Source: an uncultured Eubacteriales bacterium (GTDB lineage Bacteria > Bacillota > Clostridia > Oscillospirales > Butyricicoccaceae). From it: a DNA stretch of 9,987 bases. Position numbers and translations under genes: made by a program. The notes beneath the pieces were generated by a model. That model did not search any database. It saw only the letters and a list, made by a program, of their open reading frames with translations, and was not told the DNA's origin. Shown here in pieces: positions 1 through 7,030 of the stretch. Numbering within the stretch: the stretch's first letter is position 1; the number at the start of each line of letters is the position of its first letter. The stretch spans positions 1 through 9,987 of the forward strand of contig CAKUPI010000051.1 of NCBI GenBank assembly GCA_934675045.1, given 5' to 3'.

Positions 1-1
1 G

Positions 2-409
2 GACAATTCGGGCAGCCAGACCCTGATGTACAAGCTGCTGGTTCCCAAGGAGGAAATCATGGAGGCGCCGCACGAGCTGATCATCGAGGGAATGGGCGGC
101 CTTATCGACGTCGTTTCCGACTACAAAACGGGGCCGGCGGCGCTCGGGTACTCGGTGTTTTATTACGCAAGCGGCATGTACACCCGCGAAGGCTCCCGGC
201 TGATGGCCGTCGACGGCGTCGAGCCGACCGCCGAGAGCATCGCCTCGGGCGATTACCCCCTGTGCGACGCCTACTACGCCGTCTTTCGCCAAAGCGAGGC
301 CGAGGACGGCCCCGTCCGCCGGCTGCTTGCGTGGATTCTGTCCGACGAGGGGCAGAGGCTGATGCAGTCGGCCGGCTATGTGCCGCTGCGCACGCCGGAG
401 GGCCGCTGA
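2..409 (+). CDS. PstS-like phosphate ABC transporter substrate-binding protein, C-terminal part
   Basis: This is the last 135 residues of a periplasmic-binding-type protein whose N-terminus lies left of the window; the frame is already open at base 2. The visible part starts with a DNSGSQT stretch, matching the ligand-loop region (SGSxT) of PstS-like phosphate-binding proteins. It continues with ALGYSVFYYA and a C-terminal LSDEGQRLMQSAGYVPLR, typical of this family's last helix and tail. Members are lipoproteins outside the membrane that deliver ligand, usually phosphate, to an ABC permease. The signal peptide and lipobox would be outside the window. No PstC/PstA/PstB gene follows; instead the stop codon overlaps an acyl-ACP thioesterase start, so any transporter partners must be upstream or elsewhere. 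Family assignment is fairly safe; phosphate as ligand is inferred from family resemblance only. Confidence 0.85.
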   Translation, partial: DNSGSQTLMYKLLVPKEEIMEAPHELIIEGMGGLIDVVSDYKTGPAALGYSVFYYASGMYTREGSRLMAVDGVEPTAESIASGDYPLCDAYYAVFRQSEAEDGPVRRLLAWILSDEGQRLMQSAGYVPLRTPEGR

Positions 410-1143
410 TGGACATGCGGAAAACCGTACGGGAAACGGACATCGTCCTGCCCGGCTACGAATGTGACCTGAACCGCCGCGTCAAGCCGGGCAGCCTGCT
501 GCGCCACGTCCAGCAAATCAGCACCGACCACTGCGACAGCTGGGGCGTCACGGCGGCGCGCTATGCCGAAACGGACACGGCGTTTCTGCTGGCCAAGCTG
601 TCGCTGCGCATCACCGGCGACGCCTTCATCGGCGACAGGCTGCACCTTGTCACCCGGCCCGCCGCCCCGCGCCGCGCCATTTTCTGCCGCTTCACCGAGT
701 TTTTTGACCCTTCGGGGCGCAGCGTCGCTTCGGTCGACGCGCGCTGGGTGCTGGTCAGCGGCGCCGCCCGCCGCATTCTGCGGCAGCCCCCCGCGGCGCT
801 CGGCTTTCCCCCCATGCCCGAGTCGGTGCCCACTCACGATTTTACCGTCCGCCGCGCCGCCGACCCGCAGCCCGCCGGTCCGGCCGCGGCCACCTTCTGC
901 CGCTGCGACACCAACGCCCACCTCAACAACACCGAATACGCCGACATCGTCTGCGATGTGCTGCCCCGGCAGCTGATGCAGACGCGGCCGCTGGCCGCCC
1001 TGACACTGGCCTACCACCGCGAGCTTCGGCTGGGCGAGCAGATGGAGCTGTCGCTCGGCCGGCTGGACGGCGGCGGCTTTGCCGTTTCCGGCCGTCGCGG
1101 CGGCGACGCCGTCTTCGAGGCCAACGCCTTTTTTCGGGAATAG
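409..1143 (+). CDS. acyl-ACP thioesterase (double hotdog fold)
   Basis: The 244-residue product resembles bacterial acyl-ACP thioesterases of the FatA/FatB family, which hydrolyse acyl-ACP to free fatty acid and ACP in the cytoplasm. The N-terminal hotdog begins around residue 8 (IVLPGYECDLN), and the first repeat includes HVQQISTDHCDSWG. The second hotdog carries the conserved CDTNAHLNNTEYAD at residues 166-179. Its Asp167, Asn169 and His171 match the D-x-N-x-H catalytic region of plant and bacterial enzymes. The length of about 245 residues is normal for the family. The ATG at 409 is chosen because GGAGG at 397-401 is 7 nt upstream; an ATG at 415 would be 13 nt away. The frame is open upstream to 262, but that part overlaps the preceding gene. 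The TGATG overlap suggests translational coupling with the substrate-binding gene. Chain-length specificity cannot be read from sequence. Confidence 0.9.
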   Translation: MDMRKTVRETDIVLPGYECDLNRRVKPGSLLRHVQQISTDHCDSWGVTAARYAETDTAFLLAKLSLRITGDAFIGDRLHLVTRPAAPRRAIFCRFTEFFDPSGRSVASVDARWVLVSGAARRILRQPPAALGFPPMPESVPTHDFTVRRAADPQPAGPAAATFCRCDTNAHLNNTEYADIVCDVLPRQLMQTRPLAALTLAYHRELRLGEQMELSLGRLDGGGFAVSGRRGGDAVFEANAFFRE

Positions 1144-1155
1144 GCGGCAAACCCC

Positions 1156-1188
1156 AAAAGGCCCCCTCGCTGCGAGGCGGGCTTTTTT
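1156..1188 (+). terminator. intrinsic terminator after the thioesterase gene
   Basis: A run AAAA (1156-1159) leads into a 9-bp stem, 1161-1169 pairing with 1173-1182, with one bulged C at 1178 and the loop CTG at 1170-1172. Six Ts follow (1183-1188). It lies 12 nt after the thioesterase stop and separates that unit from the next promoter. Confidence 0.85.
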
Positions 1189-1231
1189 GTCCTGCAGGCG
1201 CCGTCCCTTGTCCATCGGCGGCAAACCGCAC

Positions 1232-1260
1232 TTTACGCCGCCCCGCGGTTATGGTACAAT
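1232..1260 (+). promoter_or_regulatory. sigma-A-type promoter for the ligase/GNAT/patatin operon
   Basis: TTTACG (1232-1237) and TACAAT (1255-1260) are separated by 17 bp. The -35 matches 4 of 6 and the -10 matches 5 of 6 consensus bases. It sits between a terminator and the next gene, which starts about 50 nt downstream of the -10. Transcription start is predicted near 1267. No clear operator was noticed. Confidence 0.65.
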
Positions 1261-1299
1261 AATTTCGTTTCCCGAATACCGGTTGGTAATTTTCCCGAT

Positions 1300-1304
1300 A
1301 GGAG
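1300..1304 (+). promoter_or_regulatory. ribosome binding site AGGAG that limits the start choice to TTG 1310 or GTG 1316
   Basis: AGGAG lies 5 nt before an in-frame TTG (1310) and 11 nt before an in-frame GTG (1316). No in-frame ATG occurs until after the first predicted membrane segment. TTG is preferred slightly here; GTG would shorten the protein by two residues. Confidence 0.6.
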
Positions 1305-1309
1305 CGTGT

Positions 1310-2641
1310 TTGCCCGTGCAGAAAGCAGCCCAACGCCTGGAAAAGCTCTTTTTTGCTTTTCTTTTCATAAATCCCCTGCTCGACGTCTTGTCCGGCGCCT
1401 ACATCATGCTGATCGAGGCGCTGTCGGGCAGCTCGGTCAGCCAGTTTGACATGCCGCTCACCCCGAGCCTGCTCATCCGCATGTTCTTTTTGCTGCTTTT
1501 TGCCCTTTACGCCCTCCTGGCCGCCGACAAAAAGGCCGTTCTCACCATGCTGGGCATCGGCGCCGCGTGGGGGCTTTCCGTCGCCGGCGAGTTTCTCTTT
1601 TTCTACCGCTTCAACCTGATGAGCGACCTGACCTATATCGTCCGCTTTTCCTACAACGTCGCCGTGCTCGTCGTCTACGCGCGCCTCTTTCAGCGCTGCG
1701 GCCTGACCCGCGAGCGGCTGATGCAAAAGCTGGCCGACACCTTTGCCTTTTCCCTCAACCTGCTGTCGCTGGCCATTCTGATCCCCTATCTCTTTCAGGT
1801 AGGTTACAGCACCTACGCCGACCGCTTCGGCTACCGCGGCTTCCGCGGCTTTTTCTACTCGGGCAACGACATCACGGCCATTATGATGTCCCTTCTGCCC
1901 GTCTGCATTGCCTTTTTCCTTCAGCTGCCCCGAAAGGCGTCGCCCAAAAGACGGGCCGCTTACGCCACCGCTCCCGCCTTTACGCTGGTCGCCATGTGCC
2001 TGATCGGCACCAAAACGGCCTTTATCGGCGTCGGCGCGGCCGTCGCAGCCCCCCTTGTCTTTGCCCTTGTCCGCCTTTTTTCGCAAAAGGACAAAACCCT
2101 GATTGTGCGCCTCGGGGTCATTTTGCTCATTTTCGCGCTGACGCTCGGCTTTCTGATGCTCTTTGCCTCGGCCAACGTGCTGAGCGAGATCTCCGAATCC
2201 TTCACCGCCATGAGCGACATCAACGAGCGCGAGGGCGCGGCCACCGCCCTGCTTTCCGGCCGCCAGAACAAGCTCAGGCGCGCCTTTGACCTGTACCGCG
2301 GCGGCGGGCTCTACTGCCTGCTCTTCGGCGTCGGGCGCGGCACGCAGCAGTTTGTCATTGAAATGGACGTGTTCGAGGTCGTTTTGTACTACGGCCTTGC
2401 CGGCGCCGCCGCGCTTTTGTGGCTTTATCTCAAGCTGGGCGTCCAGTTTCTCGTCAGCCTGTTCCGCCGCTTTGACCTGATGGGCCTGTGCATCGCCGTG
2501 TCGCTGGCCCTGTGCGCCGGTTACCTGACCATCGCGGGCCACGTTCTCTTCAGCGTGTCGTCCGGCTTTTATTTCGCTCTCATGCTGGCCTTTTCCCGCC
2601 TGTACTACACGCCGCAGCCCGAAGCGCTGCGGATTTACTGA
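1310..2641 (+). CDS. O-antigen ligase/polymerase family membrane protein
   Basis: This is a 443-residue, strongly hydrophobic protein with roughly ten or more candidate membrane segments. The first region carries FINPLLDV (about residues 19-26), common in Firmicute members of this family. A loop motif GTKTAFIG near residues 233-240 resembles the G[ST]R[GT] region of Wzy/WaaL proteins. A large extracytoplasmic loop (about residues 270-350) ends in VGRGTQQ (341-347). The segment EMDVFEVVLYYGLAG (from about 351) matches the family's N/D-x-x-x-E-x-x-x-x-G-x-x-G pattern. Such proteins polymerise or transfer lipid-linked glycans at the outer face of the membrane. In a Gram-positive cell the likely target is capsule, teichoic-type or other wall polysaccharide, but no glycosyltransferases are in view, so the substrate is unknown. 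It is first in an operon with the downstream GNAT, overlapping it by one base. Confidence 0.75.
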   Translation: MPVQKAAQRLEKLFFAFLFINPLLDVLSGAYIMLIEALSGSSVSQFDMPLTPSLLIRMFFLLLFALYALLAADKKAVLTMLGIGAAWGLSVAGEFLFFYRFNLMSDLTYIVRFSYNVAVLVVYARLFQRCGLTRERLMQKLADTFAFSLNLLSLAILIPYLFQVGYSTYADRFGYRGFRGFFYSGNDITAIMMSLLPVCIAFFLQLPRKASPKRRAAYATAPAFTLVAMCLIGTKTAFIGVGAAVAAPLVFALVRLFSQKDKTLIVRLGVILLIFALTLGFLMLFASANVLSEISESFTAMSDINEREGAATALLSGRQNKLRRAFDLYRGGGLYCLLFGVGRGTQQFVIEMDVFEVVLYYGLAGAAALLWLYLKLGVQFLVSLFRRFDLMGLCIAVSLALCAGYLTIAGHVLFSVSSGFYFALMLAFSRLYYTPQPEALRIY

Positions 2642-3291
2642 TGCTTCGGGGACTGGGCCGCCCGAGCGGCCTTGCGCTGGGCGCGCTTTTGCGCGCGCAC
2701 CCCGATTTTGCCCCGCTGACCACCGATGCACTCCACGACTGGCTTCCCGCGGCGCTCGATGACCCCCAAAGCCGCCTTTCGGTCCTGCTGCGCGAAAACG
2801 GCTTTGTCCCCGCCTTCAACCTTCTGCAAATGACCTATTCCGGCGGTCTCTACCGCGTGCCCGCCCTGCCCTTTTCCCCTTACTGCGACGACGACTACGA
2901 CGCTGTGCAGGAGCTTATCTCGCGCAGCTTTTACGAGCTTCGCCGCACCGTCGGCCTGTCGCCGCACTATATGGCGCCGTCGCAGGAGACGCGCTGTCTC
3001 TTTGCCCGGCACGCCGCCGACCTGTTCACGCTGCGGCAGAGCGGCCGCATCATCGCCTTTGCCGCCGCCTTCGACGGCGCGGTCGACTACCTCTGCGTCG
3101 ACGAAGGCCACCGCGGGCAGGGGCTGGGGACGGCGCTCGTCATGCACTGCGCCAACCACATCCTGCGGCAGGGGGCGGACGGGGTGCGCCTCTGCGTCAT
3201 CGAGCAAAACACCATCGCCCGCGCGCTGTACCGCAAGCTGGGCTTTCGCGATTGTTTTACCACCTATCTGTTCCGGAAGGACGGCATGTAA
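2641..3291 (+). CDS. GNAT family N-acetyltransferase
   Basis: The 216-residue protein has a C-terminal GNAT fold. Motif A is at residues 153-163, with RGQGLG at 158-163 forming the acetyl-CoA pyrophosphate loop. Motif B is at 190-202, with N190 followed by ARALYRKLGF. GNAT enzymes move an acetyl or other acyl group from CoA to an amine or hydroxyl. The first 75 or so residues (rich in Leu, Pro and Asp) lie before the recognisable fold, which seems to begin around the DDDYDAVQELI stretch, and I do not recognise them. The ATG at 2641 overlaps the preceding stop in TGATG and has no good Shine-Dalgarno sequence, so translation probably depends on coupling to the upstream gene. Substrate is not readable; the operon context suggests an envelope component, which is only inference. 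Confidence 0.85.
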   Translation: MLRGLGRPSGLALGALLRAHPDFAPLTTDALHDWLPAALDDPQSRLSVLLRENGFVPAFNLLQMTYSGGLYRVPALPFSPYCDDDYDAVQELISRSFYELRRTVGLSPHYMAPSQETRCLFARHAADLFTLRQSGRIIAFAAAFDGAVDYLCVDEGHRGQGLGTALVMHCANHILRQGADGVRLCVIEQNTIARALYRKLGFRDCFTTYLFRKDGM

Positions 3292-3298
3292 AAGGAGG
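3292..3298 (+). promoter_or_regulatory. strong ribosome binding site for the patatin gene
   Basis: AAGGAGG lies 8 nt before ATG 3307. It is the best Shine-Dalgarno match in the window, in contrast to the GNAT gene just before it, so the phospholipase can be translated independently of its upstream neighbours. Confidence 0.85.
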
Positions 3299-3306
3299 TT
3301 TTTTGT

Positions 3307-4464
3307 ATGCTCGGACTGGCACTGGAGGGCGGCGGCGCCCGCGGCGCCTATCACATCGGCGCCATGCAGGCCTGTATGGAAGAGGGCCTTGCGTTTGACG
3401 CCATTGCCGGTACCTCCATCGGCGCCATCAACGGCGCCCTTCTTGCGCAGGGCGACTATGCCGCAGCGCGCGCCCTGTGGCTGAAAATGACCAGCGCCGA
3501 TCTGTTCACCGAGGAGGAGGCGCATTTTCTCGCCATGGTCAGCCGCGGAAAGCTGTCGGTCGAGGCGCTCGCCTATTTTCGCGAAAAGGCCCGCGACACG
3601 CTGAGCGGCGGCGGCGTCGACACCAGCCGCATCCGCGCCATCATCGAAAAGTATGTGGACGTCGGCAAGCTCCTCAAAAGCCCGGTGGACTTCGGCCTTG
3701 TCACCGTTTCGGTGCCCGACTTCAAGCCGCTGGAGCTTTTTAAGGATCAGATGGAGCCCGAGCGCATACACGACTACATCATGGCCAGCGCTTCTTTTCC
3801 CGGAATGGAGCAGGTCTCCATCGGCAACAAGCGCTACATCGACGGCGGCGCTTACGACAACTGCCCCATCAACATGCTGATCGACCGCGGCTGCGACACC
3901 ATCATCGCCGTGCGCACGCTCGGGCTGGGCATTCACCGCGCCCCCCGCGACAAGACAAAAACGATCATCACCGTCACCCCGAGCGAAAGCCTTGGGCCCA
4001 TCATGGAGTTTGACACCGCTGTTTCCCGCCGCAACATCCGCCTCGGCTACTATGACGCGCTGCGGCAGCTGCGTCACTACGGCGGCCGCCGGTACTACCT
4101 GACGTGCGGCTTTGCCCCCGCTCCCGCCTTTCAGCGCTTTGCGCTGGTTGACGACGACTCCGCCCTTCGCGCGGCGCGCGCGCTGAAAATCGCGCAGCGC
4201 CTGCCGCCCCGCCGCCTTTTGTTCGAGCGGCTTCTGCCCGCGCTCATCGGCGAGCTGAATCTGCCCAAAAACGCCCATTACGGCGATTTGCTGACCGCCA
4301 TGCTCGAAAGCCGCGCCGAGCGGGCCGAGCTGGAGCGGCTGGCCGTCTACGCCCCCGCCGACTTTCTGCGCAAGGTGCGCACCCTGCGCCCCCATCCCGA
4401 GGCCAAGGGATCGCTGCCGCGCGGCGTCTGCGACGCCTGCGACATTCTCATCGACGCCCTGTAA
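3307..4464 (+). CDS. patatin-like phospholipase family protein
   Basis: The 385-residue protein is a patatin-type serine lipid acyl hydrolase. The glycine-rich oxyanion motif GGGARG is at residues 8-13. The nucleophile elbow GTSIG is at 35-39, with Ser37 as predicted nucleophile. The dyad Asp179 sits in the DGG motif (179-181). All catalytic elements are intact, so it should release fatty acids from glycerolipids in the cytoplasm or at the inner membrane face; no signal peptide is visible because the oxyanion motif begins at residue 8. The patatin core ends near residue 260. About 125 further residues, rich in Leu, Arg and Ala, form a C-terminal region as seen in longer bacterial (YjjU-like) patatins, possibly a membrane or partner contact. 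It is last in the operon, 15 nt after the GNAT, and is followed by a terminator. True substrate is unknown. Confidence 0.9.
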   Translation: MLGLALEGGGARGAYHIGAMQACMEEGLAFDAIAGTSIGAINGALLAQGDYAAARALWLKMTSADLFTEEEAHFLAMVSRGKLSVEALAYFREKARDTLSGGGVDTSRIRAIIEKYVDVGKLLKSPVDFGLVTVSVPDFKPLELFKDQMEPERIHDYIMASASFPGMEQVSIGNKRYIDGGAYDNCPINMLIDRGCDTIIAVRTLGLGIHRAPRDKTKTIITVTPSESLGPIMEFDTAVSRRNIRLGYYDALRQLRHYGGRRYYLTCGFAPAPAFQRFALVDDDSALRAARALKIAQRLPPRRLLFERLLPALIGELNLPKNAHYGDLLTAMLESRAERAELERLAVYAPADFLRKVRTLRPHPEAKGSLPRGVCDACDILIDAL

Positions 4465-4469
4465 CCCCC

Positions 4470-4498
4470 AAAAGACGCCCCTGCGGGCGTCTTTTTTT
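4470..4498 (+). terminator. intrinsic terminator after the patatin gene
   Basis: A perfect 7-bp stem GACGCCC (4474-4480) / GGGCGTC (4485-4491) has loop CTGC. It is preceded by AAAA and followed by seven Ts (4492-4498). It starts 5 nt after the stop codon at 4464. Confidence 0.92.
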
Positions 4499-4527
4499 GC
4501 ACCCTGCGGCCGTCCGGCTCCTATACT
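4497..4527 (+). promoter_or_regulatory. probable promoter for feoAB
   Basis: TATACT (4522-4527) is a 5-of-6 match to the -10 consensus. The best -35 candidate is TTGCAC (4497-4502), a weak match at 19-bp spacing whose first bases are the end of the preceding terminator T-tract. A 6-bp inverted repeat, GTCCGG (4512-4517) and CCGGAC (4545-4550), flanks the -10, and GAGG-TT-CCTC lies at 4535-4544 in the predicted leader. Either could be an iron-regulator site or chance in GC-rich DNA. I saw no recognisable Fur or DtxR box. Confidence 0.5.
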
Positions 4528-4566
4528 GGGATCAGAGGTTCCTCCCGGACTCTCAATTTCACTGAC

Positions 4567-4572
4567 AAGGAG
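4567..4572 (+). promoter_or_regulatory. ribosome binding site that sets the feoA start at 4581
   Basis: AAGGAG ends 8 nt before ATG 4581 but only 2 nt before the in-frame ATG 4575. The second ATG therefore has workable spacing and is chosen. Confidence 0.8.
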
Positions 4573-4580
4573 CGATGCTT

Positions 4581-4814
4581 ATGCGTACATCCGCGGCTTT
4601 AAGCGATTTGCAGGAGGGGCAGCGGGCGCGGGTTTTGACCCTGCTGGAAACGGGCGGCATGCGCCGCAGGCTTCAGGATATCGGCCTCATCGAGGGCACG
4701 GCGGTGGAGTGCGTGCAAAAAAGCCCGGCCGGCGACCCTGTCGCCTACGGCATCCGCGGCGCCGTCATCGCCCTGCGCGCCGAGCAGGCCGCCGCCGTCA
4801 TCGTGCAGCTGTAA
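4581..4814 (+). CDS. feoA: ferrous iron transport protein A
   Basis: The 77-residue protein has the small SH3-like FeoA fold, a cytoplasmic accessory that acts with the FeoB iron channel/GTPase. Characteristic elements are an N-terminal LSDLQEGQRARV strand, the central GMRRRLQDIGLIEGT turn, and C-terminal DPVAYGIRGAVIALR, which matches the family's P-hydrophobic-x-y-x-v-R-G-x-x-I-A-L-R ending. Length is normal. A first ATG at 4575 would add two residues but is too close to the ribosome binding site. It is followed 11 nt later by feoB, the usual operon order. No feoC is visible. Confidence 0.93.
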   Translation: MRTSAALSDLQEGQRARVLTLLETGGMRRRLQDIGLIEGTAVECVQKSPAGDPVAYGIRGAVIALRAEQAAAVIVQL

Positions 4815-4825
4815 GGGGGCGCGCC

Positions 4826-6955
4826 ATGAAGCGGCAGAGCTGTCCCCCCTCGGACCTTACGCTGCGCCGGCAGTCGGACGACGAGCTCGTCGCGGCGCTG
4901 GCCGGCAACCCAAACGTCGGAAAGAGCACGGTTTTCAACGCCCTGACCGGCATGAACCAGCACACCGGAAACTGGCCCGGAAAAACCGTCGCCACCGCGC
5001 AGGGCCGGTGCCGTCACGGCCGGGACGGCTTTTTGCTGGTCGACCTGCCCGGCGCCTATTCCCTGCTGGCACATTCCGCCGAAGAGGAAGCGGCGCGCGA
5101 CTTTATCTGCTTCGGCGGCGCCGACGTGACCGTCGTCGTCTGCGACGCCACCTGTTTAGAGCGCAGCCTCAATCTGGTTTTGCAGGTTCTCGAAGTGACC
5201 GACAGGGTCGTCGTGTGCGTAAACCTGCTGGACGAGGCGCGCAAAAAGCGCATCCGCATCGACCTCGGCGCGCTGGAAAGGGCGCTTGGCGTGCCGGTCG
5301 TCGGCGCCAGCGCCCGCTCGCGCGAGGGGCTGGGCGAGCTTCTTGAGCGCATGGCGCAGGTGGCGCGGGGCCGGGTGCCGCTGCGCGCCGTGCCGCCGCG
5401 GTACACCCCGGCGATTGAAAAGGCCCTTTCGCTTGTGCAGGCCCCCCTTGAAGCCCTCGCGGGCGGCATTCCCGCCTCCCGCTGGCTGGCCGTGCGGCTG
5501 CTGTGCGGGGATCAAACGGCCGCGGCGCAGGCCTCCGCCTTTTTCCGCCGCCCCTTTTCCGACGACCCGGCGCTGCAAAGCGCCGCGGAGCAGGCCCGCG
5601 CGCTGCTGGCCGCCGAGGGCCTTGCGGGGCAGCGTCTGCTCGACCAGATAGCCGCCTGCCCCGTTTTGTGGGCCGAGGGGGTGGCCGCCGAATCGGTTTT
5701 TCCCCAAACCCGTGACAGCCACGCCCGCGATCGCCGTCTGGACCGCCTTTTCATCAGCCGCCGCACCGGCATACCGGTCATGCTCCTGCTGCTCCTCGGC
5801 GTTTTCTGGCTGACCATCGCCGGCGCCAACCTCCCCTCGCAGTGGCTGTCCGACAGGCTCTTCCGGCTTCAGGACCGGCTGAGCGCCCTTTTCCTGCGCT
5901 GCGGCGCGCCCGGCTGGCTGCACGGCGCGCTGGTACTCGGCGTCTACCGCGTTCTGGCGTGGGTGGTCTCGGTCATGCTGCCCCCCATGGCCATCTTCTT
6001 TCCGCTTTTCACCCTGCTCGAGGACTTCGGGTATCTCCCCCGCGTCGCCTTTAATCTGGATCACTGCTTCAAAAGGGCCTGCGCCTGCGGCAAGCAGGCG
6101 CTGACCATGTGCATGGGCTTCGGCTGCAACGCGGCGGGCGTGGTCGGCTGCCGCATCATCGACTCCCCCCGCGAGCGGCTGATCGCCGTCATCACCAACG
6201 CGCTGGTCCCCTGCAACGGCCGCTTCCCCACCATTCTCAGTATTCTGACCCTGTTTTTCATCGGCGCGCCGGCGGGAAAGGGCACGCCCCTATTGTCCGC
6301 CCTTCTGCTCACCGGTGTCATTGTGCTCGGGGTGGCCATGACCTTTTTCTGCTCCTGGCTGCTCTCTAAAACCCTGCTGCGCGGCGTGCCCTCCGGCTTT
6401 ACGCTGGAGCTTCCCCCCTACCGCCGCCCGCAAATCGGAAAGGTCCTCGTCCGATCGGTCTTTGACCGCACCCTGTTTGTGCTGGGACGCGCCGCCGCCG
6501 TCGCCGCGCCCGCCGGCCTCGTCATCTGGCTGTGCGCCAATCTGACCGTCGGCGGCGTCAGCCTGCTGGCCCGCATCTCCGGCGCCCTCGACCCCTTCGC
6601 CCGCCTGTTCGGGCTGGACGGCGTCATTCTCCTCGGCTTTATCCTCGGCTTTCCCGCCAACGAAATCGTCATGCCCATCGTCATCATGGCCTATCTCTCC
6701 ACCGGCAGCCTCATCGAGCTGGGCGCCGCCGACCTGCACGCCCTGCTTGTCCAAAACGGCTGGACGCCGGTCACCGCCCTGTGCACCATCGTGTTTTCCC
6801 TCTTCCACTGGCCCTGCTCGACCACCTGCCTGACCATCGGCCGGGAGACGGGCAGCCTGAAGTGGACGGCCGTTTCGCTGGCCCTGCCGACCGCCCTCGG
6901 CTTTCTGCTGTGCTTTTTCCTCTCCTCCTCCGCCCGCCTGCTCGGTATAGGCTAA
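4826..6955 (+). CDS. feoB: ferrous iron transport protein B (GTPase-coupled Fe2+ transporter)
   Basis: The 709-residue product has an N-terminal G domain, a helical linker (guanine dissociation inhibitor region, about 180-290) and a polytopic membrane part (about 320-709). G motifs are intact: GNPNVGKST (27-35), switch I Thr in GNWPGKTV (48-55), DLPG (73-76), NLLD (133-136) and a G5-like ASAR (160-163). The membrane part has GFGCNAAG (Cys434), PCNGRFP (462-468), GFPANE (608-613) and HWPCSTT (around 661-667). Better-known FeoBs have GF-x-AKE-type and PC-S/A-R-type sequences at these places, so this belongs to a variant clade that I associate with Clostridia. FeoB imports Fe2+ across the cytoplasmic membrane. 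ATG 4826 is chosen because AGGGGG (4814-4819) is 6 nt upstream; the open frame back to 4709 lies inside feoA. Confidence 0.93.
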   Translation: MKRQSCPPSDLTLRRQSDDELVAALAGNPNVGKSTVFNALTGMNQHTGNWPGKTVATAQGRCRHGRDGFLLVDLPGAYSLLAHSAEEEAARDFICFGGADVTVVVCDATCLERSLNLVLQVLEVTDRVVVCVNLLDEARKKRIRIDLGALERALGVPVVGASARSREGLGELLERMAQVARGRVPLRAVPPRYTPAIEKALSLVQAPLEALAGGIPASRWLAVRLLCGDQTAAAQASAFFRRPFSDDPALQSAAEQARALLAAEGLAGQRLLDQIAACPVLWAEGVAAESVFPQTRDSHARDRRLDRLFISRRTGIPVMLLLLLGVFWLTIAGANLPSQWLSDRLFRLQDRLSALFLRCGAPGWLHGALVLGVYRVLAWVVSVMLPPMAIFFPLFTLLEDFGYLPRVAFNLDHCFKRACACGKQALTMCMGFGCNAAGVVGCRIIDSPRERLIAVITNALVPCNGRFPTILSILTLFFIGAPAGKGTPLLSALLLTGVIVLGVAMTFFCSWLLSKTLLRGVPSGFTLELPPYRRPQIGKVLVRSVFDRTLFVLGRAAAVAAPAGLVIWLCANLTVGGVSLLARISGALDPFARLFGLDGVILLGFILGFPANEIVMPIVIMAYLSTGSLIELGAADLHALLVQNGWTPVTALCTIVFSLFHWPCSTTCLTIGRETGSLKWTAVSLALPTALGFLLCFFLSSSARLLGIG

Positions 6956-6961
6956 GCGGCT

Positions 6962-6983
6962 CTGCCCGGCAAGGGGCTGTTTT
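6962..6983 (+). terminator. possible weak terminator after feoB
   Basis: CTGCCC (6962-6967) pairs with GGGCTG (6974-6979) with one T-T mismatch, followed by TTTT. The competing repeat GGCAAGG (6968-6974) / CCTTGCC (6994-7000) has no T-tract. Termination here is plausible by position but weaker than the two other terminators. Confidence 0.4.
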
Positions 6984-7030
6984 CCTGATTTTTCCTTGCC
7001 CGCCGCACCCGGGGATTTCGCAAAAAACCG

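Noticed and set aside
262..408. Upstream extension of the thioesterase frame to an ATG at 262
   Set aside because: It would overlap the substrate-binding gene by 49 codons with an Arg/Pro-rich sequence unlike the family, while ATG 409 has a good ribosome binding site.
923..2731. 602-codon open frame on the minus strand
   Set aside because: It lies wholly antisense to well-supported genes, and its composition (Gln, Gly, Ala, Lys and Arg rich, low complexity) is typical of the complement of GC-rich codons. No family motif is visible.
2635..4395. 586-codon open frame on the minus strand
   Set aside because: It is antisense to the GNAT and patatin genes, both of which have intact catalytic motifs; it is an artefact of third-position GC bias.
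4528..4566. Fur or DtxR box upstream of feoA
   Set aside because: I looked for an AT-rich 19-bp Fur-type dyad and a TTAGG-type DtxR dyad and found neither; only short GC-rich repeats occur.
4709..4825. Upstream extension of the FeoB frame
   Set aside because: It lies inside feoA, is Arg-rich, and ATG 4826 has a proper ribosome binding site after the feoA stop.
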